This document shows, in pieces, positions 44,501 to 51,700 of a stretch of 64,000 nucleotides of DNA. Position 1 is the first letter of the stretch. Every line of letters begins with the position of its first letter. The translations under genes and the position numbers were made by a program. The DNA is from Ceratotherium simum simum (taxonomy: Eukaryota > Chordata > Mammalia > Perissodactyla > Rhinocerotidae), in contig NW_004454180.1 of the NCBI RefSeq assembly GCF_000283155.1, positions 16,281,225 to 16,345,224 on the forward strand, read 5' to 3'. The notes under the pieces were generated by a model that searched no databases, was not told the origin of the DNA, and saw only the letters and a list, made by a program, of their open reading frames with translations.

Positions 44501-47500
44501 CTGTTGCCAGATTGATGTGTCCTGGGTGGTCCGTGTGTGTGAGTGTGACGTCTGGCATCCTGGATCCCCTTTGTGCCTGTGTTTTTAGCTTCACACTCTG
44601 TCTCGGGACCCTTTCCTTCGCTGCGTGTGGACCTGTGTTGCTCGGGAAGGGCTGCACAGTCAGCACTGAGGGACGTGTCTGTTGTTCTTAGGCTCCACAG
44701 CTGTAAACAAGGCCGTACCTGGCACCTGTCATTTCTCACTCTTGTGAACAATCGTCCCTGTAGGTTACGTACCCGGAAACGAAAGGGTGTGTGTGAGGTT
44801 CGTGCAGATACTGCGGCCCCCAGAGCGCTGTGTGCCGCTGCTCCTGGCCCCCACCCTCTTGGAAAGATGTGATTCGAGTTTCCTGTGAGGGAGTTGGAGC
44901 CCCTTTCCACTTGTTAGGAGCTTGATATTTTCTGTGAATTGTGGGCTCGTGTTCTGTGCCCCCATCTTCTGAGTGTGGATGTTTTTTATATTGATGTATA
45001 CCTTTTTTTATAAGCAAGTTATTAGCCCTTTGGGTGAGAGTGTAAATATTTTTCTGGTTGGTCATGAGCCTATTTTCTTGAACCCTTTCTTGGCCATGCA
45101 GAGATTTTAAGTCTTGTATGTGTTGGTATTTTTTTCTTGCATCTACATTTTATGTTATTCGTCCACCTTCCCACTCTAAGGTTATTAAAGTTTTTTTCTA
45201 ATTGTTTTTTTCCTGGTTCTTCCGTGTTCCGTGTTTGTTTCGGTAAAATATATTTCTGTCTAAGATGGGTCTTTCCAGAGGCCGGCCCAGTTGTCCCTTG
45301 CCCAGCTCCCCTCCTGCTTCAGATGCTCTTTCACATGCTTGGGAGCCACACATCTGGAGCATGTCTGGAGCCTCTGTCTGTCGCTCTGCATCCCCTCATT
45401 TATGTTCTTGTAGCTTATAGCAGGCCTTAATGCCTGGTGGCGCCAGCCTGACATTATTTTCCTTTTTCAAAAGATTATTCTCACTTGTGTATTTTTTTCA
45501 TATTTTTTTATTTCTCAAAAAAAGTCCCATTTGTAGTAAGTTAATATTTCAGCGTTTTAGTGAATGTAGAATTGACGTTTTGCCACGTTGGATCCTTGTG
45601 TCCAGGAGCACAGGTGCCTTTTGGTTGGATTTTTGTGTGTTTTTTTTTTTTTTTTNNNNNNNNNNNNNNNNNNNNNNNNNNNNNNNNNNNNNNNNNNNNN
45701 NNNNNNNNNNNNNNNNNNNNNNNNNNNNNNNNNNNNNNNNNNNNNNNNNNNNNNNNNNNNNNNNNNNNNNNNNNNNNNNNNNNNNNNNNNNNNNNNNNNN
45801 NNNNNNNNNNNNNNNNNNNNNNNNNNNNNNNNNNNNNNNNNNNNNNNNNNNNNNNNNNNNNNNNNTCCAAACCGCAAACCCGGGCCGCTGAAGCAGAGCA
45901 CGCTGAACTTAACTGTGTCACGGGGCTGGCCCTTCTGTTGTGTTTTAATAGTGTATTGACATTGCCCTGTCAGTCTGTTGTGTTTCTTGATAAATTTATT
46001 CCTCCCTATTGTGATTTTTGGTTGTGTTGTAAGTGGGGTTATCTCTTCCGTTATACGTTCTACCTGGGCGCTGTTTGCATGTCTGAAGAGTGGTGATTCT
46101 GCATTACTTGGGCGTACGCCCGTACTTAATTCCCTCTGTTGGTAGGAACTCTTCAGTGCTGTTGGCTTCTGGTCTGGCGGCACAGCACTCCCACACACAG
46201 CTGTCCTCGCTTCTCTCGGCTCGCAGGGCCCCTCCCTGCTCTTCCTGAGCACTGGCCTGGCTGGTGCCTTGCTGGCAGGCACTGGAAGGTGGTGGAGGGT
46301 GGTGAGTCATGGCATAGTCATGTCGTTGGGGCCATAGACATGGGGAAGGATCTTAGTGACCTCTCTGTGCTCCAGATTTCCATCTGTAAGTGGGTCCAGC
46401 CTCCCCTTTCAGGGTTCTTGTGAGGATGCGGGAGCTAATGCACACGAAGTGGTTAGACCAGTGGCCTGGCGCATAGTGAGTGTTCAGCAGATATTCACTA
46501 AGACTTTGTTTTCCCGGTAGGCAGCAGTGCCAGCGTTTAACTCTGAGGAAGTCTGTTTTGGAGAGTTGATTTCTCCCTGTGGCTGAGAGGAACGGGTACT
46601 TGCATCACAGTAACTCACTCTCTCCCAGGGAAACCTGGCTCGGGCCACTGACGAGTGACCAAGTAGCCGGGGAGCCTTGCTGCCTGTAGAAAATGGCCCT
46701 TGGCCACCAGTGTCACCACCACGCTCCCGTGATGCATTCCCTGTTGTTTTCTTGTCCTTCGACCAGGTGGGCTGGATGACACCCTGCACACCATCATTGA
46801 TTACGCCTGTGAGCAGAACATTCCCTGTGTGTTTGCACTCAACCGCAAAGCTCTGGGGCGCAGTCTGAACAAAGCCGTTCCTGTCAGCGTGGTGGGGATC
46901 TTCAGCTACGATGGAGCCCAGGTGAGACAACGGGAGGGGCTCCAGCCTGTCCAGCCTGCTCGTGGGAGGGAGCCAGAGAGATGGTGGTTGTCTGTACTCC
47001 CCAGCAGAGCAGCCCCGAGCCTCGAGGGCAGCGCTTTTGAAGGCGGAGCTCCTTGTGAAACGGTGGCCTCAGTTTCCTGCTGCTGCCACAGAGGTGCCTC
47101 ACACAGGCCTGAAGTGGAGCCTGTTTTTCCCTCAGGGCGGCATCCCAGCACCCCCAGTGGATGTCACTCTCCTTCCCTGTGGAGGGCACTGACACTGGTT
47201 TGCAGGGGACCCAGGTCCTCTGTGGTCAGGGGACGTCATCTGTGCTCTCACTTCTGCCCAAGGACCAGTTCCACAAGATGGTCGAGCTGACGATGGCGGC
47301 CCGGCAGGCGTACAGGACCATGCTGGAGAACGTGCACCAGGAGCTGGTGGGAGAGCCTGGGCCTCAGGCGCCTGCTGGCCCGCCCACACAGGGCCCCGGC
47401 TGCTCTGCAGAAGATGGCCCCCTGGCTCCCGCTGGGAAAGAAGAGCCACACTACAGTGAGTGCTGGGGAGGGTCTGGGGTTGGGGCCGAGCATCCTCTGC

Positions 47501-47985
47501 GTCTCCCTGGACTCTGATTTAAAGTCAGGGTTCGAGGAGAGCAGCACAGCCACTTGGCGGCAGGCCCACTGTGTCCTGGCCGTTGTCTGAGAGGGGTTCT
47601 CAGACCTGGGGAGTTGGGAGGGCTTGTCAGTGAGTGTCTCAGACAGCACCCGGAAAGAGGGTGGCTTGAGGACCACTGTGTCCCAGAGGGAGTGTGTCAA
47701 GACCGGCGTGTGCCGAGGTGTAATGCTGCTGCTCACAAAGTGGGGTTACAGTTCGGGATGGCGGGGTTCTGTCCCTGCCAGGCCCCGTCTGGGAAAATGA
47801 GCTACTGGGCAGCATGCTCTCCCGTAGAGACTGTCGCGACTGCCCCTGCCTGTCATCAGCTGTGCGCTGTCTCGTTTCCAGTTGAAATCTGGAGAAGACA
47901 CCTGGAGGCGTACGGTCGATGTGCCCTGGAGCTGGAAGAGTCACTGGAGGCCTCCACCTCTCAGATGAGAGCCCTGAATTTATAA
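8552..47985 (+). CDS. SECISBP2: SECIS-binding protein 2 (17 coding exons; in-frame stop in exon 2)
   Basis: Seventeen coding exons with consistent phases join to 2553 nt (850 codons plus stop); human SECISBP2 has 854 residues. The protein binds the SECIS stem-loop in selenoprotein mRNA 3' UTRs, the ribosome and the selenocysteine elongation factor, so that UGA is read as Sec. Visible parts: a poorly conserved N-terminal half (exons 1-7); a Lys-rich stretch in exon 8 that can act as a nuclear signal; the SECIS-binding-protein-specific domain over exons 9-11 ([19 protein letters not shown]); the L7Ae-type kink-turn RNA-binding domain over exons 14-16 (about residues 630-775, with [20 protein letters not shown]); and a C-terminus ending ALNL. 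Odd: codon 62, the last of exon 2, is TAG where human has Gln. The rest of the frame is intact, which argues for a functional gene restarting downstream, skipping exon 2, or a sequence error. Confidence 0.93.
8588..9448 (+). other. SECISBP2: SECISBP2 intron 1
   Basis: GC-rich at first, then mixed sequence with a short poly-A near 9270. The acceptor is TTCCTCAG. No gene or clear repeat is seen. Confidence 0.6.
9449..9598 (+). CDS. SECISBP2: SECISBP2 coding exon 2, ending in an in-frame TAG
   Basis: 150 nt and 50 codons, phase 0 at both ends, from [20 protein letters not shown] to LPVPE and then TAG at 9596-9598, directly before the GTATCC donor. It aligns without gaps to the 50 residues of the human exon, whose last residue is Gln (CAG), so a single C-to-T change explains the stop. 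No other GT donor nearby looks usable. Because the exon is a multiple of three and in phase 0, skipping it would preserve the frame. An in-frame ATG in exon 3 (15376) offers a restart. Confidence 0.85.
   Translation, partial: GLKLSADVKPFVPKFAGLRVAWSESSEARVFPSCAATYYPCVQGLPVPE
10249..10497 (+). repeat. ERE SINE with target-site duplication
   Basis: tRNA-like head with GGTTCGGATCCCGGGTGCAG, body GTTAGCTCAGGGACC and GTTAGGTCAGGGCC, and a poly-A tail of about 18 bases. GGTTTCCA occurs at 10241-10248 and again just after the tail, at 10498-10505, as the insertion duplication. Confidence 0.92.
11420..11660 (-). repeat. ERE SINE, reverse orientation
   Basis: Reverse-strand ERE with a poly-T (its tail) at 11420, CTGAGCTATCATGTGTGCC body and a diverged head ending near GGCTACCAGGA. 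TAGCATTTTC flanks it at 11410-11419 and 11661-11670 as target-site duplication. Confidence 0.9.
12230..12420 (-). repeat. MIR-like SINE fragment
   Basis: Contains ACACATGAGGAACTGAGGC and downstream words ordered as in a MIR element on the - strand. Old and diverged. Boundaries are approximate. Confidence 0.55.
15358..15603 (+). CDS. SECISBP2: SECISBP2 coding exon 3
   Basis: 246 nt, phase 0, encoding [20 protein letters not shown] through KALFK, with donor AAG|GTTAGT. It is tyrosine- and proline-rich, like the human N-terminal region. The acceptor is a tandem CAGGCAG: the second AG keeps the frame, while use of the first would add four bases and shift it. The ATG at 15376 is the first in-frame Met after the exon 2 stop. 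Confidence 0.92.
15829..15952 (+). CDS. SECISBP2: SECISBP2 coding exon 4
   Basis: 124 nt starting AAAAAAACATATG, encoding [20 protein letters not shown] to SSLKS plus one base of Asp. Acceptor TTTCCTGCAG, donor TCAG|GTAAAG. Low-conservation N-terminal region. Confidence 0.92.
15953..17237 (+). other. SECISBP2: SECISBP2 intron 4
   Basis: 1.3-kb intron beginning with an 85-bp tandem duplication (15983-16152), then AT-rich sequence without recognisable features. Confidence 0.65.
15983..16152 (+). repeat. 85-bp tandem duplication, two copies
   Basis: Two adjacent copies with a period of 85 bp (for example CCTGGAAAC at 16001 and 16086), sharing the core CACCGTTCTTTGTACAGCTG. Differences are few. 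Each copy contains a donor-like AAAGGTGAGG. Confidence 0.9.
17238..17467 (+). CDS. SECISBP2: SECISBP2 coding exon 5
   Basis: 230 nt completing an Asp codon and encoding [17 protein letters not shown] through [13 protein letters not shown] to KPAAVVSE. Acceptor AAATGCAG, donor GAG|GTGAGT. The LDFPELQG and DISLLREV blocks match mammalian SECISBP2. Confidence 0.94.
18741..18953 (+). repeat. ERE-related SINE with (AAAT)n tail
   Basis: Well-preserved tRNA head (GGGCCGGCCCCGTGGC, CGGGTTCGGATCCCGGG) but a body different from the GTTAGCTCAGGGC type, with GCAACTAGAAGGATGTGCAG and an AAATAAATAAAT tail. A 16-bp duplication, AAGAGAAAACCATGTT, flanks it at 18725-18740 and 18954-18969, so the insertion looks young. 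Confidence 0.93.
19084..19318 (+). repeat. ERE SINE
   Basis: Head GGCTGGCCCCACGGCATAGC, B-box region GGTTTGGATCCCGGGTGCAG and both body words GTTAGCCCAGGGCCAGTC and GTTAGCTCAGGGCTGATC, ending in poly-A. Confidence 0.92.
20032..20110 (+). CDS. SECISBP2: SECISBP2 coding exon 6
   Basis: 79 nt encoding [19 protein letters not shown] to SSCTR plus one base of Glu. Acceptor GCTTTTTAG, donor AGAG|GTAAGC. Corresponds to the Ser/Thr-rich linker before SWTPMGY. Confidence 0.92.
20394..21094. mobile_element. hAT-type non-autonomous DNA transposon, split by an ERE
   Basis: Ends are inverted: CAGTGGTCCTTAAAGT at the left and ACTTTGAGAACTGCTG at the right (reverse complement CAGCAGTTCTCAAAGT). These are the terminal repeats of the mammalian MER1/Charlie hAT group. 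Internal words (TCAGGACCCCTTAATACTC, ATAACAATAATAAACC-like) fit the group. It has no transposase frame. An ERE SINE interrupts it at about 20620-20862. Confidence 0.75.
20620..20862 (+). repeat. ERE SINE nested in a DNA transposon
   Basis: Head GGGCCGGCCCCGTGGCC, diverged middle, body words GTTATCTCAGGGCG and GTTAGCTCAGGGC, and an A-rich tail. It interrupts the flanking transposon, so it is the younger insertion. Confidence 0.9.
21881..22086 (+). CDS. SECISBP2: SECISBP2 coding exon 7
   Basis: 206 nt encoding (E)[18 protein letters not shown] through [18 protein letters not shown] to HHTKK, phase 0 at the end. Acceptor TTTGAGCAG, donor AAG|GTAAAC. The [14 protein letters not shown] block is a strong SECISBP2 match. 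Confidence 0.95.
22087..24263 (+). other. SECISBP2: SECISBP2 intron 7
   Basis: 2.2-kb intron. A short MER5-like DNA-transposon remnant may lie near 23860-23920. Otherwise there is no recognisable gene or repeat. Confidence 0.5.
24264..24386 (+). CDS. SECISBP2: SECISBP2 coding exon 8
   Basis: 123 nt, phase 0, encoding [17 protein letters not shown], a lysine cluster ([12 protein letters not shown]) and [13 protein letters not shown]. The basic cluster is a likely nuclear localisation signal, and [13 protein letters not shown] leads into the SECIS-binding half. Donor GAA|GTACAT. Confidence 0.95.
24387..25637 (+). other. SECISBP2: SECISBP2 intron 8
   Basis: 1.25-kb intron, no recognisable repeat or gene. 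Confidence 0.5.
25638..25727 (+). CDS. SECISBP2: SECISBP2 coding exon 9
   Basis: 90 nt, phase 0 at both ends, encoding [26 protein letters not shown] and QQPQ. Acceptor TTTACTTAG, donor CAG|GTAACT. It belongs to the SECISBP2-specific domain, and EEFPNLA is strongly conserved. A decayed copy follows at 26027-26119. Confidence 0.95.
26027..26119 (+). pseudogene. Decayed second copy of SECISBP2 exon 9
   Basis: Read in one frame this gives [18 protein letters not shown] then ESPKFHS, colinear without gaps with exon 9 ([25 protein letters not shown]). By hand, 50 of 72 nucleotides match over 24 codons. A pyrimidine-rich TTTATTCAAG precedes it, but the phase is wrong: exon 8 joined here meets TAA within 10 codons. 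The donor position has GC where exon 9 has GT. It therefore looks like a dead exon duplicate lying 0.3 kb after exon 9. Confidence 0.65.
26523..26735 (-). repeat. ERE-related SINE, (AAAT)n-tailed type, reverse
   Basis: Reverse-strand copy with poly-T then TTTATTTATTTA, body CACATCCTTCTAGTTGCTG, B-box GGATCCGAACCCGGGCC and head GCCACGGGGCGGGCCC. Same subtype as the element at 18741. TATACAGTCTC flanks it at 26512-26522 and 26736-26746. Confidence 0.92.
27000..27055. repeat. 26-bp tandem duplication
   Basis: Two adjacent identical copies containing TACTCTGTTATTCACCCTGG, period 26 bp. Confidence 0.9.
27314..27446 (+). CDS. SECISBP2: SECISBP2 coding exon 10
   Basis: 133 nt encoding [31 protein letters not shown] and [12 protein letters not shown] plus one base. 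Acceptor ACTTTTTAG, donor [28 protein letters not shown] is part of the SECIS-binding-protein-specific domain needed for Sec insertion. Confidence 0.96.
27540..28850 (+). mobile_element. LINE-1 3' fragment, sense orientation
   Basis: Long colinear match in style to the reverse-transcriptase C-terminal part and 3' end of old L1 elements (for example TTTTGACAAGGGTGCTGAG, GGGATGTGGAGAAGTTGGAA, TACAATGGAATATTACTCAG). Frames are broken by many stops, so it is inactive. The 5' end is truncated. Confidence 0.85.
29230..30830 (-). mobile_element. Antisense LINE-1 fragments, with a nested hAT remnant
   Basis: Contains words read antisense in old mammalian L1 3' ends, such as CCCCTGGCAACCACTGGTCT, CATTCATCCGTGGATGGACA and GGAATTGCTGGGCCATGTGG. 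The upper part (from about 30180) is most convincing. The lower part is broken and includes a hAT element at 29517-29700. Confidence 0.6.
29517..29700. mobile_element. hAT-like non-autonomous DNA transposon
   Basis: Left end CAGGGGTCAGCAA and right end TTTGCTGACC form inverted ends. Internal AAGTTTTATTAGAACACAG and AAAATATTTACTGTCTGGCC are hallmarks of a common mammalian MER1-group element. No coding capacity. Confidence 0.7.
31120..31230 (+). mobile_element. MER5-like DNA transposon remnant
   Basis: Partial element with GGCATTACCTGGGAGC, AACATGCAGGTTCCAGG and CAGATGCAGTGCATTAGG, the order seen in MER5-type non-autonomous hAT elements. Ends not preserved. Confidence 0.5.
31240..31650 (-). 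mobile_element. Antisense old LINE-1 3'-end fragment
   Basis: Words such as CTGAAGTATTCTAAAGCAGC and TCATTTCACCTGTGAATACC recur in related form near 29255-29300, so both are copies of the same old repeat, best fitting an antisense L1 3' end. Low-resolution call. Confidence 0.45.
33763..34005 (-). repeat. ERE SINE, reverse orientation
   Basis: Reverse ERE with tail side at 33763, body GGCCCTGAGCTGACATCTGCC and GCCCTGGGCCAACATCCGTGC, and head CCACTGGGCCGGCCCC. TTTTCTTTAGTTTT flanks it on both sides (33749-33762 and 34006-34019) as target duplication. Confidence 0.92.
34790..34998. mobile_element. Short DNA transposon with terminal inverted repeats
   Basis: The left end ACAGTCACGTGCTATGTAATG and the right end (reverse complement ACAGTCAAGTGTCGCTTAC) match as inverted repeats. 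The interior has CCGCATATAC-like and ACGCATTTCTCAGAACATG segments common to a dispersed mammalian non-autonomous element. Family not assigned. Confidence 0.65.
37082..37248 (+). CDS. SECISBP2: SECISBP2 coding exon 11
   Basis: 167 nt encoding (V)[38 protein letters not shown] and [10 protein letters not shown]. Acceptor CTTTTGCAG, donor AAG|GTGTGT. It contains the highly conserved [17 protein letters not shown] block of the SECIS-binding-protein-specific domain. Confidence 0.97.
37249..37892 (+). other. SECISBP2: SECISBP2 intron 11
   Basis: 0.64-kb intron with no recognisable feature. The acceptor TTAATTTTAAAG is AAG-type. Confidence 0.6.
37893..38031 (+). CDS. SECISBP2: SECISBP2 coding exon 12
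   Basis: 139 nt encoding [37 protein letters not shown] and WALEQVDPS plus one base. Donor TCAG|GTACCC. Charged, probably helical start of the linker to the RNA-binding domain. Confidence 0.95.
38032..39527 (+). other. SECISBP2: SECISBP2 intron 12
   Basis: 1.5-kb intron. About 38400-38650 resembles the old antisense L1-type repeat also seen near 29900-30110 (shared AATCTTGCAGTGTGTGCCCC / AATCTTACAGTGTATGCCCC style). The rest is unclassified. Confidence 0.5.
39528..39684 (+). CDS. SECISBP2: SECISBP2 coding exon 13
   Basis: 157 nt encoding (A)[34 protein letters not shown] and [10 protein letters not shown] plus two bases of Asp. Acceptor TTCTTGTGAAG, donor GGGA|GTGAGT. Acidic variable linker ending in the conserved HSRRFRDYC entry to the L7Ae domain. 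Confidence 0.94.
39685..40380 (+). other. SECISBP2: SECISBP2 intron 13
   Basis: 0.7-kb intron, GC-moderate, with no recognisable repeat. Acceptor TTCCTTTCAG. Confidence 0.55.
40381..40601 (+). CDS. SECISBP2: SECISBP2 coding exon 14 (start of L7Ae domain)
   Basis: 221 nt encoding (D)[58 protein letters not shown] and [15 protein letters not shown]. The GLREVLKHL and [10 protein letters not shown] blocks are the first helices and strand of the L7Ae/L30e kink-turn fold. Donor AAAG|GTGAGG. Confidence 0.97.
42424..42600 (+). mobile_element. MER5A-like DNA transposon
   Basis: Reads in order GGTTCTCAAATTGGG, GAGCATCAGAGTTGCCCAGA, AGAATTTGCATTTCTAGCGAG and a TGCTGCTG right part, as in MER5A of the hAT-Charlie group. 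Diverged, non-coding. Confidence 0.75.
44880..45560 (-). mobile_element. Probable antisense LINE-1 remnant
   Basis: Antisense L1-like phrasing includes AGCAAGTTATTAGCCCTTTG followed by AGTGTAAATATTTTTC. Poorly preserved, limits uncertain. Confidence 0.4.
45640..45932 (-). repeat. ERE SINE, reverse, with assembly gap inside
   Basis: A poly-T run starts at 45641 and leads into the N gap. After the gap come ACCCGGGCCGCTGAAGCAG, GCACGCTGAACTTAAC and GGGGCTGGCCC, the reverse head of an ERE. The gap replaces the SINE body. Confidence 0.85.
45656..45865. other. Assembly gap (N run)
   Basis: 210 undetermined bases inside a SINE, starting straight after a homopolymer. It lies well away from any SECISBP2 exon. 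Confidence 0.99.
46330..46500 (+). repeat. MIR-like SINE
   Basis: Contains CCATCTGTAAGTGGG, GGTTCTTGTGAGGATG and GTGGCCTGGCGCATAGTGAG in the order of the MIR 3' half. Confidence 0.65.
46767..46921 (+). CDS. SECISBP2: SECISBP2 coding exon 15 (L7Ae core)
   Basis: 155 nt encoding (G)[39 protein letters not shown] and [25 protein letters not shown] with VPVSVVGI is the L7Ae RNA-contact core; an Arg in this core region is altered in human patients with thyroid hormone metabolism defects. Acceptor TTCGACCAG, donor CAG|GTGAGA. Confidence 0.97.
46922..47262 (+). other. SECISBP2: SECISBP2 intron 15
   Basis: 341-bp intron without repeats. Acceptor TCTGCCCAAG. Confidence 0.7.
47263..47455 (+). CDS. 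SECISBP2: SECISBP2 coding exon 16
   Basis: 193 nt encoding [35 protein letters not shown], a Pro/Gly-rich stretch and GKEEPHY plus one base. It finishes the L7Ae domain ([14 protein letters not shown]) and enters the C-terminal tail. Donor CTACA|GTGAGT. Confidence 0.96.
47456..47881 (+). other. SECISBP2: SECISBP2 intron 16
   Basis: 426-bp intron, GC-rich, with no recognisable repeat. Acceptor CTCGTTTCCAG. Confidence 0.65.
47882..47985 (+). CDS. SECISBP2: SECISBP2 coding exon 17 (last)
   Basis: 104 nt encoding (I)[33 protein letters not shown] and TAA at 47983-47985. The acidic-helical tail matches the C-terminus of mammalian SECISBP2. Confidence 0.97.
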
Positions 47986-48735
47986 GGGGCGTGCTTTACG
48001 TGCGTTTGTGTATCGGGGTCAGGAGGGAGGTCTGAAGAAGACTCGGGGACCTTTTCTTGCCTCGTTCCCTCATTGACCTGCTGTGTCTGACTGTTGCATT
48101 GGGAGATGAAGCCGCGCGCGGGTACGTGGAGCAGCCTTCACAGGCATCCCGAGCTGTGTGTCCTGTGAACAGGCGCTCGGCTGTGCTGGTGGAAACCATC
48201 TCTAAGCCCTGAGATACAGCTCTGGCTCTCTGAGCACACTGTGAATCTGGACAATACTGGAAACGTGATCCTCAGAGTACTCTGCTGCTAAGGGAACGTC
48301 CTCTCCTCTGCAGCATGGCTGAGCCGGGTTTGTTTGCAGAAAGCACTTGGGGAAGTGTGGAGGTTCTCTCAGGTGGGGAGCCCGCACAGCCTGGCAGGGC
48401 CCCTTTCTCAGGACGTAGCCTTTCAGCTGCAAGATTTAGGGGTATTTGGAGGATTTGCTAAAATGAGCCTCAGAATGAAAATTCGTTCTCTAACCTGTGA
48501 CCTTAGACATGAAGTATACCTGTTAGTTTTGATTTTTCAAAGAAACAATGTAAATTGAAGTTCCTAACTTTCAGTTTTGATAGTCTACAAATCTTTTCTT
48601 TCCTTTGTAAATGAACATATTCTGAATGTGGTTTCTGTCTTAGAGGCCAGGAGGATGGAAGTTTAGTTTCATATTTTCCTGTAAGTAAGAGGGCTTATTT
48701 ATTTTGAATAAAAAGTGATTATTTAATTTCGCTGG
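47986..48735 (+). other. SECISBP2: SECISBP2 3' UTR
   Basis: About 750 bp from the stop codon to the polyadenylation region, AT-richer towards the end. No other gene is seen. The cleavage site is inferred to be about 15-25 bp after the signal at 48707. Confidence 0.75.
48707..48712 (+). terminator. SECISBP2: SECISBP2 polyadenylation signal
   Basis: AATAAA in TTTTGAATAAAAAGTG, about 720 bp after the stop and the best signal in this stretch. Confidence 0.8.
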
Positions 48736-51700
48736 AGACTCGGTCACCTCGGGCTTCTCATTGGTTCTGTCTCACTGGCTGTTCCTGCGTCTGGCTCTGT
48801 GCCTTCCGGGCATTCTTTGAACTGAAGGGGACGGAGCAGGGAGAGGTTTGCTGTGTCTGGACCTGCTATAATCTCAGACCCTTCGAGACACCGTTGTGGG
48901 CCCCGGCCTCAGTCCAGCCTGCGTGTCACAGAGGACGTGGCGGGAATGAAGTTGCCCTGCTTTGTGCTCGTCAGGCAGGCGCGTGTTGTGTTGGCTTTGA
49001 AAATACCGTTAGTTGAATTCAGTCCTGCCAAACGTCATGCCTCAGAGAGGTAAGTGGCCTGTGGTGAGCAAATGAAAGTGGAATAACAAGTCAGAAACGA
49101 CCGCTGTGTGGACCGGGCTGGCAGTGTGGCCGGAGGTTGTGTGCGAGGCAGTCTGTCCTGCCGTCTGTGACACTCATTAGTCCTGGTGTGTGCCCTGTTT
49201 CTCTGTACACACTCGGAGCTGTTTATACGGGGGACATACTATCTGGTCACCCTGGTCCTGGTCACGAACCCTGGGTCCTGTCTGCGGGCTCCTCCCTCTG
49301 GCCGCCAGGAGGAACAGCGGCAAGGAGGTCTTCCCTGCCCTCCTGTGTTGATAGGTAGTGAGTTGACTGTATGGGTTTGAAAATATGAGATTAGTTGAGG
49401 ATTAAGATTCCAAAATTGAATTATATGGATAAAATTAAATAGCTTGTTGCTCCAGTCAGCAGCCTAGAGTTGTAAAACTGATCAATCAAAAAATCATTTA
49501 AAAATCTCCGCTGGAGATACAGATCTCTGTGGGGCCCCGGGGTCTGTGGGGTGTGTTCAGCTCATCTGCGGAGAAGAGAAGCAGAAGCAGAGGAGGGGGT
49601 TTGACGTCACGTTCAGTGACCAAGGTGGTTTGCTTCTCACGTGACTCAATGCTGGGTTGCCCTGGTCACAGGGTGACTTTCCTGGCAGACACCACCCCTG
49701 CAGGTGACACAGTGACCTGCACTGTGCTGATGGTGTCTCCTAAGTACAGACTCACTTCACTGAGCAAACGTGGAACTCTTTACCTTTATTTTTTCCAACA
49801 GTGCCAAGAATCAGAACTCATCCTCACACCCACGTTTCCCAACAGAGCACCCCATTATGGGAACCCGAAGTGTCTGAATGTTCTGTTGAGCTTGGAGGTG
49901 CTCTGACCATATCCAGATTTGAGGGGGAGTTCTATAGATACAGCAAACAGCACCAAGGAAAAGGCCTGAATCGTAGAGCAGTTCACTCAGCAGCTGCAGG
50001 AACCACATGAGAGCTCAGGGATGTCTTACAGAAAACTGAGTCACAGTGCATGGTGGCCTGTGAGCCAGGTCGGGTCACTTGGCAAGATGGCCAGCCCCTG
50101 AGTGGGTGACCAGGGCGACAGCAACCCCGAGTCAGCTGTCATCAGGGCGCCGCGTTCACGCTGGATCCGGGAAGTGACTGGCGGGAAACACGTGCTGCTC
50201 TCCTGCGAAGGGCTGCAGCTTCAGAATGCGGGGTCTGGGACCAGGCTGTGGTCGTGAGGCTGAGGACACATCCGTAATCTGCGAGGGTCACAGGAGAAGT
50301 GTGGCTGTATTTTTAACAGAGGTTTTGGTTTTATGGTGGACTGGTGTTCCATCAAAAACTGTCATCCATCAGTCAAGAAGAAGTACCTGTCAGGTTACAG
50401 GCCGAGCCGCAGCGGGCCTGGGCCTTCACGTGCATGCGCACACCGCAGTCCAGAGGTACACCCAGAGACCCAGAAGCAGGGGTAACAACACACACCGTCG
50501 TGAGAGTATCGGACGTGACACCTTCACGACTGACCAGCTGCCGGCTTTTCTGCCACCAACAAGCTCAGTGCCCACGGCTGGAGCTGCGAGCGGATAGGAG
50601 CACCCTCAGAGCACTATAACCAGGACCGATACTCGGAGATTACTGAGGAATAACGATACTTGAGATCCACGTCAGCCCCCGGTCAGGACCTCACTGTCAC
50701 TCGAGTGTCGGGGCACATCGTTTCCATTGGGAGCCTCGCCGCCCTCTCTGGTGTGCCTTAGGGTTGGGTGGCTGAGGTTGAAGGTGGGGACGTGCAGCAG
50801 GCATGGCTCACCAGCGGTCAGGAGGGGCCTGCTCGCACAGCCTGGCGTGACTCGGGCCACGCGGGAGCCCTCTGGAGTGGGACGGCGGTGCTTCTGGAGG
50901 AGGCTCCGTCATGCGCACTGCTCTCCTAGCCTGACCAGGCTCTTGGTAGCCTGTCCCCATCTTGGTTTCCTGTGTCCGCCAGACACGCTCCTCTGTCCCA
51001 TGTAGGCACCTAAGCAAAAAAAAACGTCCTGGCTGCTGTTGCAGAGGGCTCGCCAGCCTCTGTGTTCTCCAGTGCCCGCCTGGGGAGGGGCCAGTTAGGC
51101 GCAGGCCGATGGCCACATCCGTGCAGGCGAGGCGGCAGTTCGCTCTCCTGGGGCCGGCGTAGGAGTGGGTGGCAGGTGGCAGCAGGGCCGACACTGCCTC
51201 CTGGCGGCTAAAAGGTGTCCTGGTTGCAACTTTCCTAAGAGAAGAACGTGGTCTGAGTTCTTGGCAGGGCAGACAACCGCCCCCCACTCCCCCCACCACT
51301 TCTCCCACAGACTCGCAGATGTGGTCTGATGCCTCAAGTCTCCCGACTCGTGTGGTGCCCCGTGGGGGGGGCAGCAGGGCCTGCAGGAGGCGAGCCTGAG
51401 AGTGCTGAGCCTGGAAGGGGTCAGTCACAAATACTCCGGCTGTGTTGGCACAAGAAAAGCCTTGGGCAGCCGTGGAACCCAGGACGCTGTGAGGCCTCGG
51501 GTTGGAGCTGTGGCAGCCCCTTCTCCGCGTGGCAGCACATCCCTCAGAAAATCTCTGGCCTTTGTGGTGGCCACCGAGAAGACTGCGCCAGGGACTCGGG
51601 TGCCCAGGGCCGCCTCCGCCTAGGTGGGGCCTTCTAGGAGTGTCTGTCTAGCTGCACCAGTGCTGGGAGGGTTTCCCACCACCCCCGGGCTCCCTGTTCC

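Larger units (their letters stand above)
40602..46766 (+). other. SECISBP2: SECISBP2 intron 14
   Basis: 6.2-kb intron with a MER5-like element (42424-42600), probable antisense L1 remnants (about 44880-45560), an ERE containing an assembly gap (45640-45932) and a MIR-like fragment (about 46330-46500). Nothing coding is supported. Confidence 0.6.
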
